Below are positions 1 to 7,890 of a stretch of DNA of 10,144 bases, one piece after another. The notes beneath the pieces were generated by a model. The model worked only from the letters and a program-made list of their open reading frames with translations, did not search any database and was not told the origin of the DNA. This stretch comes from an uncultured Hyphomicrobiales bacterium (GTDB lineage: Bacteria; Pseudomonadota; Alphaproteobacteria; Rhizobiales; Beijerinckiaceae). How positions within the stretch are numbered: position 1 is the first letter of the stretch; each line of letters starts with the position of its first letter. The position numbers and the translations under genes are program-made. The stretch lies in contig CAIWVR010000189.1 of the NCBI GenBank assembly GCA_903916165.1, positions 1 to 10,144 on the forward strand. The letters run 5' to 3'.

Positions 1-713
1 CCGGGCGTGACGGCGGGGATCCAGTGCCCGCTCGATTTCCAGGTCGATCCGCGCCGTGTGATGCCGGCGCTGCAGACCGCCGCCCTCCGCGCCGGGGTGA
101 TCATCGTCGAGCATGTCGACATTACGAAACTCGAGAGGACCGCGGGTGCTGTCACCGGCGTATCGTCGGCCGATTGTGCCTGCCAGGCACCTCTGGTCGT
201 GCTGACCACGGGTGCCCATGCGGGCTCCGGCCAGCTGCTGCCCCCGGAATTGGCGCTGCCTGTCAGGCCGCTGCGGGGCCAGTCCGTGTGCCTGCGCGCC
301 CCGGCCCACCAGCCGGCCCTGCTGGCGCATGTCATCTGGACCGAGCAGGTGCATATGGCGCCGAAATCCGGCGGGCGGCTGATCGTCGGGGCCACGGTGG
401 AGGAGGTCGGGTTCAACCCCGATGTCACGGTCGGCGGGCTGTTTGCCCTGCTGGAGGCGGCGCGTCGTGCGCTGCCCGCGATCGAGGATATTTCAGTCGA
501 GGCCGTGTGGTCGGGCTTCCGGCCGACCTCGCAGGATGATGCGCCCATCCTTGGCGAGACCGGCGTGCCCGGCCTGTTGCTGGCGGTCGGCCATCATCGC
601 AACGGCATTCTTCTGGCGCCAGCGACAGCCGATGCCGTGGCGGGCTGTGTGCTGGGGTCGGCTGTGTCCGCCCCGGCGCGCGCACTCAATCTCCAACGTT
701 TCGCGAGGCGGGC

Positions 714-717
<4 letters not shown>
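1..717 (+). CDS. thiO: Glycine oxidase ThiO, 5'-truncated by window edge
   Basis: FAD-dependent oxidoreductase (DAO family) that oxidises glycine to dehydroglycine, the C-N donor for the thiazole ring of thiamin. The frame is open from base 1 and stops at 715-717, giving 238 visible residues. ThiO proteins are usually about 330-370 residues, so roughly the first third, with the N-terminal GxGxxG FAD-binding motif, lies outside the window. Visible family signatures are VDPRR near the start, the substrate-domain stretch HMAPKSGGRLIVGAT (about 355-399), SGFRPTSQDDAPILG, and the C-terminal GHHRNGILLAP at about 589-621, which closes the FAD site in DAO/ThiO proteins. The stop overlaps the thiS start (ATGA), as expected in a thi operon. 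The context (thiS, thiG next) makes ThiO far more likely than another amino-acid oxidase. Confidence 0.9.
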
Positions 718-2308
<1,591 letters not shown>

Positions 2309-2321
<13 letters not shown>

Positions 2322-2370
2322 GACAATATGCGCGCGCGTCCTTTTGCGTCATCATGAGGTCGCGCACGCA
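2309..2370. repeat. 10-bp perfect inverted repeat with an alternative middle arm, thiE/thioesterase junction
   Basis: TGCGTGCGCG at 2309-2318 is exactly complementary to CGCGCACGCA at 2361-2370. A third copy, TGCGCGCGCG at 2329-2338, can pair with the same right arm with one mismatch, leaving a 22-nt loop. The right arm ends three bases before the ATG at 2374. The arrangement could fold into two mutually exclusive hairpins in the mRNA, but low-complexity CG repeats arise easily in DNA of this composition. A regulatory role is inference only. Confidence 0.3.
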
Positions 2371-2373
2371 AGG

Positions 2374-2805
2374 ATGCCAGCAGCCGAGCAAACAGGGCAG
2401 GGGACGGACACGGTGAAGGATTTCTCGATAGTCTCCGATTTCGCGCGGCAGATCGGCGTCGTGCGGATCGAGGCCGAAGGCGGCCGCAGCCGCGTCTGGC
2501 TGGAATCGCGGCAGGATGCCCGCAATCCCAAGGGCGACGTGCATGGCGGTGCCCTGGCGGCCGTGTGCGACGTGGCCATGGCGCGGGCCGTGCGCTCCGC
2601 CAATGTCGAGCTCTGGGGCCTGTCGACGGTCAGCATGACGATCAATTATCTGGAGCCCGTCGGTGGCGCTGTCGTCGCGCACGGGACGCTGGTGAAGAAT
2701 GGCGGCACGCTCGCCTTTGCCGAAGTGGTGGTCCTGAACGCGGACGGCGTTGCCGCCTTGCGCGGCAGCGGCGTGTTTCGCAAGATTCGCGTCAAGGCGA
2801 CCTGA
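2374..2805 (+). CDS. PaaI-type hotdog-fold acyl-CoA thioesterase
   Basis: Small 143-residue protein of the hotdog-fold thioesterase superfamily (PaaI / YbgC-like 4HBT). It should hydrolyse an acyl-CoA or aryl-CoA thioester in the cytoplasm. The signature NPKGDVHGGALAAVCDVA (51-68) contains Asn51, His57-Gly-Gly and the acidic residue Asp66, matching the Asn/His-Gly-Gly/Asp arrangement of PaaI. The segment SMTINYLEPV (87-96) is the usual second half of the fold. Start choice is uncertain. ATG 2374 is given. GTG 2413 has a better ribosome site (AGGGGA, 8-nt spacing) and would give 130 residues starting just before the conserved domain. ATG 2308 would overlap the upstream gene by 14 nt. It follows the thiamin genes on the same strand without an obvious terminator, so it may be co-transcribed although no thiamin role is known. 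Substrate unknown. Confidence 0.82.
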   Translation: MPAAEQTGQGTDTVKDFSIVSDFARQIGVVRIEAEGGRSRVWLESRQDARNPKGDVHGGALAAVCDVAMARAVRSANVELWGLSTVSMTINYLEPVGGAVVAHGTLVKNGGTLAFAEVVVLNADGVAALRGSGVFRKIRVKAT

Positions 2806-2829
2806 GTATCTCCAGCAGGGGCGCGCGCC

Positions 2830-3795
2830 TCAGACCATCTGCGCGAATGCGCGGCGCGCTTTTGACTTTGGCCCTGGCATCAAGACAGGCTCTGCAAAAC
2901 GGGCGCAAATGTCCGTCAGCCGACCCAGGATCCATTTCAGCGCGGGCTGGTTCGTGCGGCACCTGCTCCACGCCGCCACGATCTGAACGCTGGCTTGCGC
3001 GAAAGGCAAGGGCTGCAGCGCAAGGTCTCGCGTCGGCAGCAGCGCGGCGAGGCTGGCGGGCAGGCACACAACGAGCTGGGTGGATGACAGGATGGCGGGG
3101 ACGGCGGCGAGCTGGTTCACGCTGAGCGCCACGTTGCGCGTCACGCCCCATTGCGCGAGCATGGCGTCCATCCGTCCCGAACTTTCGGTCGTCGATCGCA
3201 TGGCCAGGTGCTCGGCGCGCGCGAAAGCCTCCGGCGTCAGCGGCGCGGCATTCAGCCCATGGTCGCGCCGCGTCACGCAGACATAGCGATCTTGCAGCAG
3301 CACGCGACTGGAAAAATGGCGGCCGAGATCGGGAATGATTCCGATGGCCACGTCGATGTCACCGGAATCGAGCTGGTCGCGAATCGAGCTGTTCTTTTTC
3401 GTGCTGACCTGCAGTCTGATGCGCGGCGTTTGGGTCGAGATGGCACCCAGCAACGGGGGCAGGATGACGGTGCTGGCCTGGTCGGACAAGGCGAGATGGA
3501 ATGTCCACGGGCCTGCCGCATCGAAGGGCCGTGTCTCGAGCGCGTTGCGGATCAGCTCCAGTCCATTCTCGATGGGACCGGCGATCTCCAGCGCCCGCGC
3601 GGTCGGGATCATGCCGGTCGCGGCCGGCACGAACAGCCTGTCTTCCAGCGAGATGCGTAAACGATTGAGGGCATTGCTGATCGCGCTCTGCGTCAGGCCG
3701 AGGCGCAGGGCCGCCTTCGACACGCTGCGCTCCTCCATGACCGCGCTGAACACCAGAAGCAGCCGCAGGTCCAGCCTGGACGTATTTACAGGCAT
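2830..3795 (-). CDS. LysR-type transcriptional regulator
   Basis: LysR-family regulator of 321 residues. The N-terminal winged helix-turn-helix spans about residues 8-66, with the recognition region RSVSKAALRLGLTQSAIS (23-40) and the family hallmark LEDRLFV...GMIPTARA (50-68). The GMxPTxRA form resembles the NodD/NahR/PcpR branch, often inducers of aromatic catabolic or symbiosis genes. The remaining ~230 residues form the periplasmic-binding-like effector domain. Start: the ATG at 3795 (MPVNTSRLDL) fits family length and has a GGCGG stretch about 5 nt upstream; an in-frame ATG at 3825 would add 10 residues. It is divergent from the solute-binding protein operon across a 235-nt gap, the classic layout for a LysR regulator controlling the adjacent genes. 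Its 3' end faces the thioesterase gene with 24 nt between them and no clear terminator. Confidence 0.93.
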   Translation of the reverse strand: MPVNTSRLDLRLLLVFSAVMEERSVSKAALRLGLTQSAISNALNRLRISLEDRLFVPAATGMIPTARALEIAGPIENGLELIRNALETRPFDAAGPWTFHLALSDQASTVILPPLLGAISTQTPRIRLQVSTKKNSSIRDQLDSGDIDVAIGIIPDLGRHFSSRVLLQDRYVCVTRRDHGLNAAPLTPEAFARAEHLAMRSTTESSGRMDAMLAQWGVTRNVALSVNQLAAVPAILSSTQLVVCLPASLAALLPTRDLALQPLPFAQASVQIVAAWSRCRTNQPALKWILGRLTDICARFAEPVLMPGPKSKARRAFAQMV

Positions 3796-3887
3796 GATAC
3801 CGCCCTTCCCAATATGAATTTGCATCTTGGGGTCAAACTAACATGATTTCCGCACATGGATTGAGGCCAAAATCTGCAGGTTCCACG

Positions 3888-3912
3888 TTGCGATGCACAC
3901 GCTGCATTGCAA
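3888..3912. promoter_or_regulatory. Candidate LysR-type operator (inverted repeat with T-N11-A)
   Basis: TTGCGATGCA (3888-3897) and TGCATTGCAA (3903-3912) are inverted repeats matching at 9 of 10 positions around a 5-bp spacer (CACGC). Inside is the exact palindrome ATGCA-N5-TGCAT with T at 3894 and A at 3906, eleven bases apart: the T-N11-A box typical of LysR-family binding sites. It lies between the divergent regulator (start 3795) and the Bug gene (start 4031). A half-site-like CATTGCA recurs at 3970-3976 and TTGCAT at 3820-3825. The palindrome is direct sequence evidence; binding by the neighbouring regulator is inferred from family precedent. Confidence 0.6.
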
Positions 3913-4030
3913 TAGTCCGACATGTCGCGCTCAAGCCGTCCGCAGTGACGGCAGGCGCGGACGTTGCTTCATTGCAGCGCACAAATACACCTGCGCTCCG
4001 CTCAAGGAGACGCAGCAGGGAGTGAGCGCC

Positions 4031-5056
4031 ATGCGTCTGCCAATTTGGATCGCCCTAGGCTTTGCGATCGTTCAAACTACATCCGCCAGCGCGGATGATT
4101 TTTACAAGGGCAAGCAGATCTCTCTCATCCTGAGTGCGGGCGAGGGGGGCGGTTACACGTCCTATGCGCGCGTGTTTGCGCCCTATTTCACGGCACATCT
4201 GCCGGGCAAGCCCAATATCGTGGTCCAGAACATGCCGGGCGGCGGCGGCATTCGCGCGATGAGCCAACTCGCCAACAATGCTCCGCGTGACGGCACGGCG
4301 CTGGGGCTCGTGCATTCGAGCATTCCCTTCGCGCCGCTCTACGGCGTCAAGGCCGCGGCTTTCGATCCCCGGCAGATGGCGTGGATCGGCTCGCTTGCGA
4401 CCGCCAGCGCCATGTGCGTGTCCTGGTACAAATCGGGCATCAAGTCGTTCGACGATCTGAAGACCCGCGAATTCATCGTCGGCGGCTCGGGCGCGGGCTC
4501 GCAGATGGAAACGCTGCCGACCATGCTGAACAAGATCTTCGGAACGCGGATCAAGGTGATTTCTGGCTACAAGGGCGGCAATGACGTGTTCCTGGCGATG
4601 GAGCGCGGCGAGGTGCAGGGCCGCTGCGGCGGACTGGTTTCGTCCATCCGCTCGACACGGCCTGACTGGTTCCCCAAGCATATGGTTGATGTGCCCATCC
4701 AGATCGCGCTGGAGCGGTCGAAGCTGTTTCCCGACGTTCCGGCCGTCGTCGAATTTGCCAGTGACGAGCGCACCCGCAACGTGCTCGAACTGGTGCTGTC
4801 GCCGCAGGCGATGGACCGTCCGATTGTCGCGCCGCCCGGCGTGCCAGCCGAGCGCATCGCGGTTCTCCGCCTGGCGTTCCATCATGCCATGAATGATCCG
4901 GGTTTTCTTGCCGAAGCCGCAAAGCAGAATCTGGAAATCGACGAAGTGTCTGGCGAAAAGGTCGAGCAGGTCGTCGCGCGCGCCTATTCCATGCCGCCCG
5001 ACATTGTCCGCAGCGCCAACGAGAGCATGAACCTGACCGGCGTCTCCGCCGAATAG
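4031..5056 (+). CDS. Tripartite tricarboxylate transporter (Bug-family) periplasmic solute-binding protein
   Basis: Exported binding protein of the TctC/Bug family, 341 residues (usual about 320-340). The N-terminus has a short signal peptide: Arg2, hydrophobic stretch 4-16, likely cleavage after ASA near residue 21. The mature protein begins with the family signature DDFYKGKQISLILSAGEGGG (22-41). It continues with PNIVVQNMPGGGGIRAMSQL (61-80), typical of the ligand-binding loop, and DGTALGL (88-94). GGSGAGS (151-157) and VAPPGVPAERIAVLR (266-280) are further hallmarks. Ligands of the family are mostly carboxylates, including aromatic acids. Start: ATG 4031 is preceded by AGGGAG at 4017-4022 (8-nt spacing). 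No TctA/TctB membrane genes accompany it, so it is an orphan binding protein, as is common for Bug proteins. It is first gene of a likely operon, 15 nt ahead of the VOC gene, and may serve uptake or sensing of that pathway's substrate. Confidence 0.93.
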   Translation: MRLPIWIALGFAIVQTTSASADDFYKGKQISLILSAGEGGGYTSYARVFAPYFTAHLPGKPNIVVQNMPGGGGIRAMSQLANNAPRDGTALGLVHSSIPFAPLYGVKAAAFDPRQMAWIGSLATASAMCVSWYKSGIKSFDDLKTREFIVGGSGAGSQMETLPTMLNKIFGTRIKVISGYKGGNDVFLAMERGEVQGRCGGLVSSIRSTRPDWFPKHMVDVPIQIALERSKLFPDVPAVVEFASDERTRNVLELVLSPQAMDRPIVAPPGVPAERIAVLRLAFHHAMNDPGFLAEAAKQNLEIDEVSGEKVEQVVARAYSMPPDIVRSANESMNLTGVSAE

Positions 5057-5071
5057 AGAGGGAAAGAAAAA

Positions 5072-5881
5072 ATGGCATCCAAGATCAATCACGTCGCCAT
5101 CGTCAGCCAGAATTACACGTTGCTGGCCGCCTATTATCGGGCCATTTTCCAGATGAAGAAATCCGACAAGGACCGGCCCGTGCGCGCCGTCACGGTTGGC
5201 GACGGCTATGTTGGCCTCAACATCAACCCGCGCAAGGCGGGGCGCCCGGGAGGTCTCGATCATTTCGGCATCGAGGTCGAGGATGTCGATGAGACCTTCG
5301 CGCGCATGGCAAAATTTCCGATGGCTGATTATGTGAAGCGTCCCTCGACGCGGCCCTTCGCCGGCATTTCGGCCAATGATCCCGACGGCAATGTGTTCGA
5401 CATTTCGCAGCGGCAGATGACCAACCGCGATGCGATCTATGTCGAAAACAGCGGCGAACAGGCCGCGCGTCGTATTTCGCATGTCGCCTTCCGCACGCTG
5501 CGGCCCGACGAAATGGCGCGTTTCTATGCCGATGTTTTTGGCCTCAAGGAGGTCAATGCCAAGCCCGGCGATCCGAACCATTACCTGACCGACGGGAAAG
5601 TGCAGCTGGTGGTGATCCCCTATCGCATCAAGAATTACATCGGCCAGAGCATCCTGCCGACCGGCATGGACCATGTCGGATTCGAGGTCGAAAGCATTGA
5701 CGCGCTCAAGAAGGATCTCGAGGAGGCCGTGGGCATCAACCCGTGCCTGCAGCCCATTCCCGTGGGCGGCGGTCCGGAGCAGGGCGCGCGTCTCGACCTT
5801 CTGAAGACGCAATGTCCGATGGGGGAGTTCTTCCTCTCCGATCCCGACTTCACGATGATCGCCGTGTCCCAGCGTCACTGA
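5072..5881 (+). CDS. Two-domain VOC superfamily protein, extradiol dioxygenase-like
   Basis: Protein of 269 residues built from two VOC (glyoxalase/extradiol dioxygenase) modules, about 4-115 and 134-266. Module 1: NHVAIV with His7, DHFGIEVEDVDE with His64, and DPDGNVFDIS ending with Asp110 at the third metal-ligand position. Module 2: SHVAF with His137, MDHVGFEVES with His201, and DPDFTMIAVS, where alignment puts Ala264 rather than an acidic residue at the third position. Two-domain type I extradiol dioxygenases normally bind Fe(II) in the C-terminal module with His-His-Glu. Here only the N-terminal module keeps a full triad, with Asp in place of Glu. The start has AGGGA 8 nt upstream. The gene sits between a Bug protein and an MCP-type hydrolase (9-nt gap), which favours ring cleavage, but an isomerase, lyase or other VOC activity is possible. 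Confidence 0.85.
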   Translation: MASKINHVAIVSQNYTLLAAYYRAIFQMKKSDKDRPVRAVTVGDGYVGLNINPRKAGRPGGLDHFGIEVEDVDETFARMAKFPMADYVKRPSTRPFAGISANDPDGNVFDISQRQMTNRDAIYVENSGEQAARRISHVAFRTLRPDEMARFYADVFGLKEVNAKPGDPNHYLTDGKVQLVVIPYRIKNYIGQSILPTGMDHVGFEVESIDALKKDLEEAVGINPCLQPIPVGGGPEQGARLDLLKTQCPMGEFFLSDPDFTMIAVSQRH

Positions 5882-5890
5882 GAGCCTGCC

Positions 5891-6766
5891 ATGCAAACCG
5901 CCGTGAAGACCCACTCACCCGTGTCCGAGGACCGCTTCGTCACCGTAGATGGCGTGCGCCTGCGCTATGTCGAGGCGGGGCACGGACCGGCTTTGGTGTT
6001 TCTTCACGGCGGATCGCTCGGCTCGTCGGCGGACGTGTTCCTGCGCAATTTGCCGGCCTTTGCGGCGGCAGGGTTTCGCGCCATTGCCTTCGATCAGCCG
6101 GGGTTCGGCCTGTCCGATGCGCCGGCCGATCACTCGGCTTCCTCTCGTCGCGCGTCGATCCCGGCCTTCCTGCGCGCGCTGGCGCTGGAAAGCCCCGCCG
6201 TCATTGCGCATTCGCAGGCAGGGGGCCTGGCGGTGCGGCTGGCGCTGGCGCAGCCGGACCTGTTCAGCCGCCTCGTCATTCTGGGCACTGGCAGCCTCTT
6301 GCCCGAGCGCACGCGGGTGGAGGACAAGGGCGCGCAGGCGCAGCAGCGTCTTGAGCGCCGCATGGCCGCCAAGGAGCCGACGCTCGACGAGACGCGCAAG
6401 CTGCTCGAAGCCAATCTCTATCATCATGAGCTGATCACGGAGACTGAACTGGCGTTGCGCCATGCGCGCAGCATCGGCCCGTGTTTCGAGGCCTTCGTCG
6501 CCCGCAACGCGCTCACGGGTGCCAGCCAGAAAGCCGAAAAGCCAGCCGAGCCGATCTGGCGCAAGCTCCGGGAGATCCGCGCGCCAATGCTGATGATCTA
6601 CGGCCGCAACGACAGGGCGCAGGCGGCCGAACGCGTCGAGGCCTTGCAGGCGCTCGAGCCAGCGCTCGACCTGCATCTGGTCGATAATTGCAAGCATCTG
6701 GTGCCGTGGGACGCGCAGGCCGCCTTCGAACGCATGACGCTCGCGTTTCTAAACCGGGGCGCGTGA
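5891..6766 (+). CDS. Alpha/beta hydrolase, meta-cleavage-product (C-C) hydrolase type
   Basis: Cytoplasmic alpha/beta-hydrolase of 291 residues, the size of MhpC/BphD-type C-C bond hydrolases. Oxyanion-hole motif FLHGG is at 37-41, FDQPGFGLSD at 67-76, nucleophile Ser108 in AHSQAGG (106-112), acid Asp241 in YGRND, and base His269 in NCKHLVPW. The order and spacing fit the MCP-hydrolase pattern (GxSxGG, GRxD, NCxHxxxxE). The nucleophile elbow is A-H-S-Q-A-G-G instead of G-x-S-x-G-G, so a small residue replaces glycine on each side. A lid domain lies roughly at 135-220. It follows the VOC gene by 9 nt, with GAGAG shortly before its ATG. Together they look like ring cleavage followed by hydrolysis of the cleavage product. 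An esterase or haloperoxidase-like role cannot be excluded. Its 3' end overlaps the convergent reductase gene by 18 bp. Confidence 0.9.
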   Translation: MQTAVKTHSPVSEDRFVTVDGVRLRYVEAGHGPALVFLHGGSLGSSADVFLRNLPAFAAAGFRAIAFDQPGFGLSDAPADHSASSRRASIPAFLRALALESPAVIAHSQAGGLAVRLALAQPDLFSRLVILGTGSLLPERTRVEDKGAQAQQRLERRMAAKEPTLDETRKLLEANLYHHELITETELALRHARSIGPCFEAFVARNALTGASQKAEKPAEPIWRKLREIRAPMLMIYGRNDRAQAAERVEALQALEPALDLHLVDNCKHLVPWDAQAAFERMTLAFLNRGA

Positions 6767-7735
6767 CGCGGGGGTCTGGGCGAGCAGGCGCACGCAGGCG
6801 AGGACGGCGTCGATGTGCGGCGTCGACGTGTTCGTCCATCGACCGATCTCGGCGACGGCGGCCACCAAAGCATCGACTTCCATGGCGCGACCGGCTTCGA
6901 GATCCTGAAGCATCGAAGTCTTGTGTTCGCCAACCTCTGCGGCGCCTTGTAGTCTCTTTTCCAGCGGAATGCGGAACCGCACGCCGAGCTTTTCGGCCAC
7001 TGCCTGCGCTTCGCGCATCATGTTTGCGGCAAGGAGGCGGGTGTCTTCATTGGCGCAGATCTGCGCCAGTGTGGCCCGTGTCAGCGCGCTGATCGGATTG
7101 AAGGCGAGATTGCCCCAGAGCTTGGTCCAGATTTCGCTGCGGATGTCGGCGATGACCGGTGCCTTGAATCCGGCGGCCCTGAGCGCCTCCGACAGTCGGC
7201 TGGCGCGCGTGCTCGCGACGCCGTCGATTTCGCCCAGACTGAAGCGCAGGCCCTCGATGTGCCGGATGACACCCGGCCGCTCGATCTCGGCTGCCGGATA
7301 GACAACCGCCCCGATCACACGGTCGATCGGCAGGGCGGCGGCGATGCGGCCCCCCGGATCGACGCTCTCGACGCGGCGACCCGCGAAAGCACTGGCGAGC
7401 TTTTCGAAATACCACCACGGCACGCCATTCTGCGCCGTGACCACAAACCCCTCTGGTGCGAGCGCATGCGCGACGCCTTCGCAGGCGTCGGCCAGCTGAT
7501 GCGCCTTCACCGCCAGGATGATGGCGTCCTGCGGCCCCAGCGTGGAGATGTCGCGGTCGGCTGCCATCGTCGCCTGTCGTCGGCTTCCATCTGCCTCGAT
7601 CAGCGTCAGGCCGCTCGCGCGGATGGCCGCAAGCTGTGTCCCGCGCGCGACGACGCTGACCTTTGCGCCGCTGTCGGCGAGGCGGACCGCCAGCATACCG
7701 CCGATTGCACCCGCGCCGATGATGCATATTTTCAT
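6749..7735 (-). CDS. Ketopantoate reductase family (PanE/ApbA-like) NAD(P)H-dependent oxidoreductase
   Basis: Protein of 328 residues in the 2-dehydropantoate 2-reductase family. The N-terminal Rossmann domain opens with MKICIIGAGAIGG (GxGxxG, 7-12). LAVKAHQ (75-81) and AQNG with Asn103 belong to the nucleotide/substrate cleft. The C-terminal helical domain has EIWTKLWGNLAFNPISALT (201-219), where Lys205 aligns with the catalytic lysine of PanE, and HKTSMLQDLEAGRAMEVDAL (271-290). Start: ATG 7735 has GAGGAG 6 nt upstream and begins exactly at the Rossmann strand; longer in-frame extensions lack domain support. Established family members reduce ketopantoate to pantoate, but many homologues next to catabolic genes act on other 2-keto acids. 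Position beside a ring-cleavage-like operon suggests a catabolic or moonlighting role here; this is inference. It converges on the hydrolase with an 18-bp overlap. Confidence 0.9.
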   Translation of the reverse strand: MKICIIGAGAIGGMLAVRLADSGAKVSVVARGTQLAAIRASGLTLIEADGSRRQATMAADRDISTLGPQDAIILAVKAHQLADACEGVAHALAPEGFVVTAQNGVPWWYFEKLASAFAGRRVESVDPGGRIAAALPIDRVIGAVVYPAAEIERPGVIRHIEGLRFSLGEIDGVASTRASRLSEALRAAGFKAPVIADIRSEIWTKLWGNLAFNPISALTRATLAQICANEDTRLLAANMMREAQAVAEKLGVRFRIPLEKRLQGAAEVGEHKTSMLQDLEAGRAMEVDALVAAVAEIGRWTNTSTPHIDAVLACVRLLAQTPASRAPV

Positions 7736-7768
7736 GATGGGCTCCTCGGGTCGGGGCAGGACCAGACG

Positions 7769-7797
7769 AGTGTGGGATGTGGAAGGCCCAATGTAAA
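7769..7797 (-). promoter_or_regulatory. Candidate promoter for the PanE-like gene
   Basis: On the minus strand TTTACA (7797-7792, 5 of 6 matches to the -35 consensus) is followed after exactly 17 nt by CACACT (7774-7769, 3 of 6 matches to the -10 consensus). Transcription would start about 25 nt ahead of the ATG at 7735. The -35 element lies inside the palindrome at 7787-7802, so a protein bound there could block it. The -10 is weak and alphaproteobacterial consensus differs somewhat, so confidence is low. Confidence 0.3.
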
Positions 7798-7806
7798 TTG
7801 GGTTTT
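7783..7806. repeat. Hairpin/palindrome in the divergent reductase-acyltransferase intergenic region
   Basis: CCCAAT (7787-7792) and ATTGGG (7797-7802) form a perfect 6-bp inverted repeat around GTAA. Two G-T wobbles and two A-T pairs can extend it to ten pairs (7783-7806). As + strand RNA the loop is GUAA, a GNRA tetraloop, and the stem runs into four U residues, like a small intrinsic terminator. Its position, 84 nt upstream of the acyltransferase start and over the candidate -35 of the opposite gene, fits an operator or 5'-leader element better than a gene-end terminator. Confidence 0.4.
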
Positions 7807-7890
7807 GCCGACTGGCTCTTGCATGGCCTGCTTGCGTGGCGGGCGCGGACGTGGTGCGTAGTGAGCACGCCCTTACGTGAGTTCCGCCGC

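Noticed and set aside
2806..2829. Possible bidirectional terminator between the thioesterase and lysR
   Set aside because: The 24-nt gap has GC-rich sequence but no usable stem-loop with a T tract on either strand.
3918..3927. Perfect palindrome CGACATGTCG just downstream of the LysR operator candidate
   Set aside because: Ten-base palindromes are frequent by chance in this composition and it lacks a spacer or repeats; it may add to the operator region but does not stand on its own.
3893..4030. In-frame N-terminal extension of the Bug protein from an ATG at 3893
   Set aside because: The ATG lies within the operator-like palindrome, has no ribosome site, and would place 46 residues in front of an obvious signal peptide starting at 4031.
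4055..5914. Very long open frame (619 codons) on the minus strand, antisense to the Bug and VOC genes
   Set aside because: Both + strand genes have clear family motifs and ribosome sites. The antisense frame is rich in His, Arg and Ala in a pattern typical of the complement of GC3-biased genes and matches no family I recognise.
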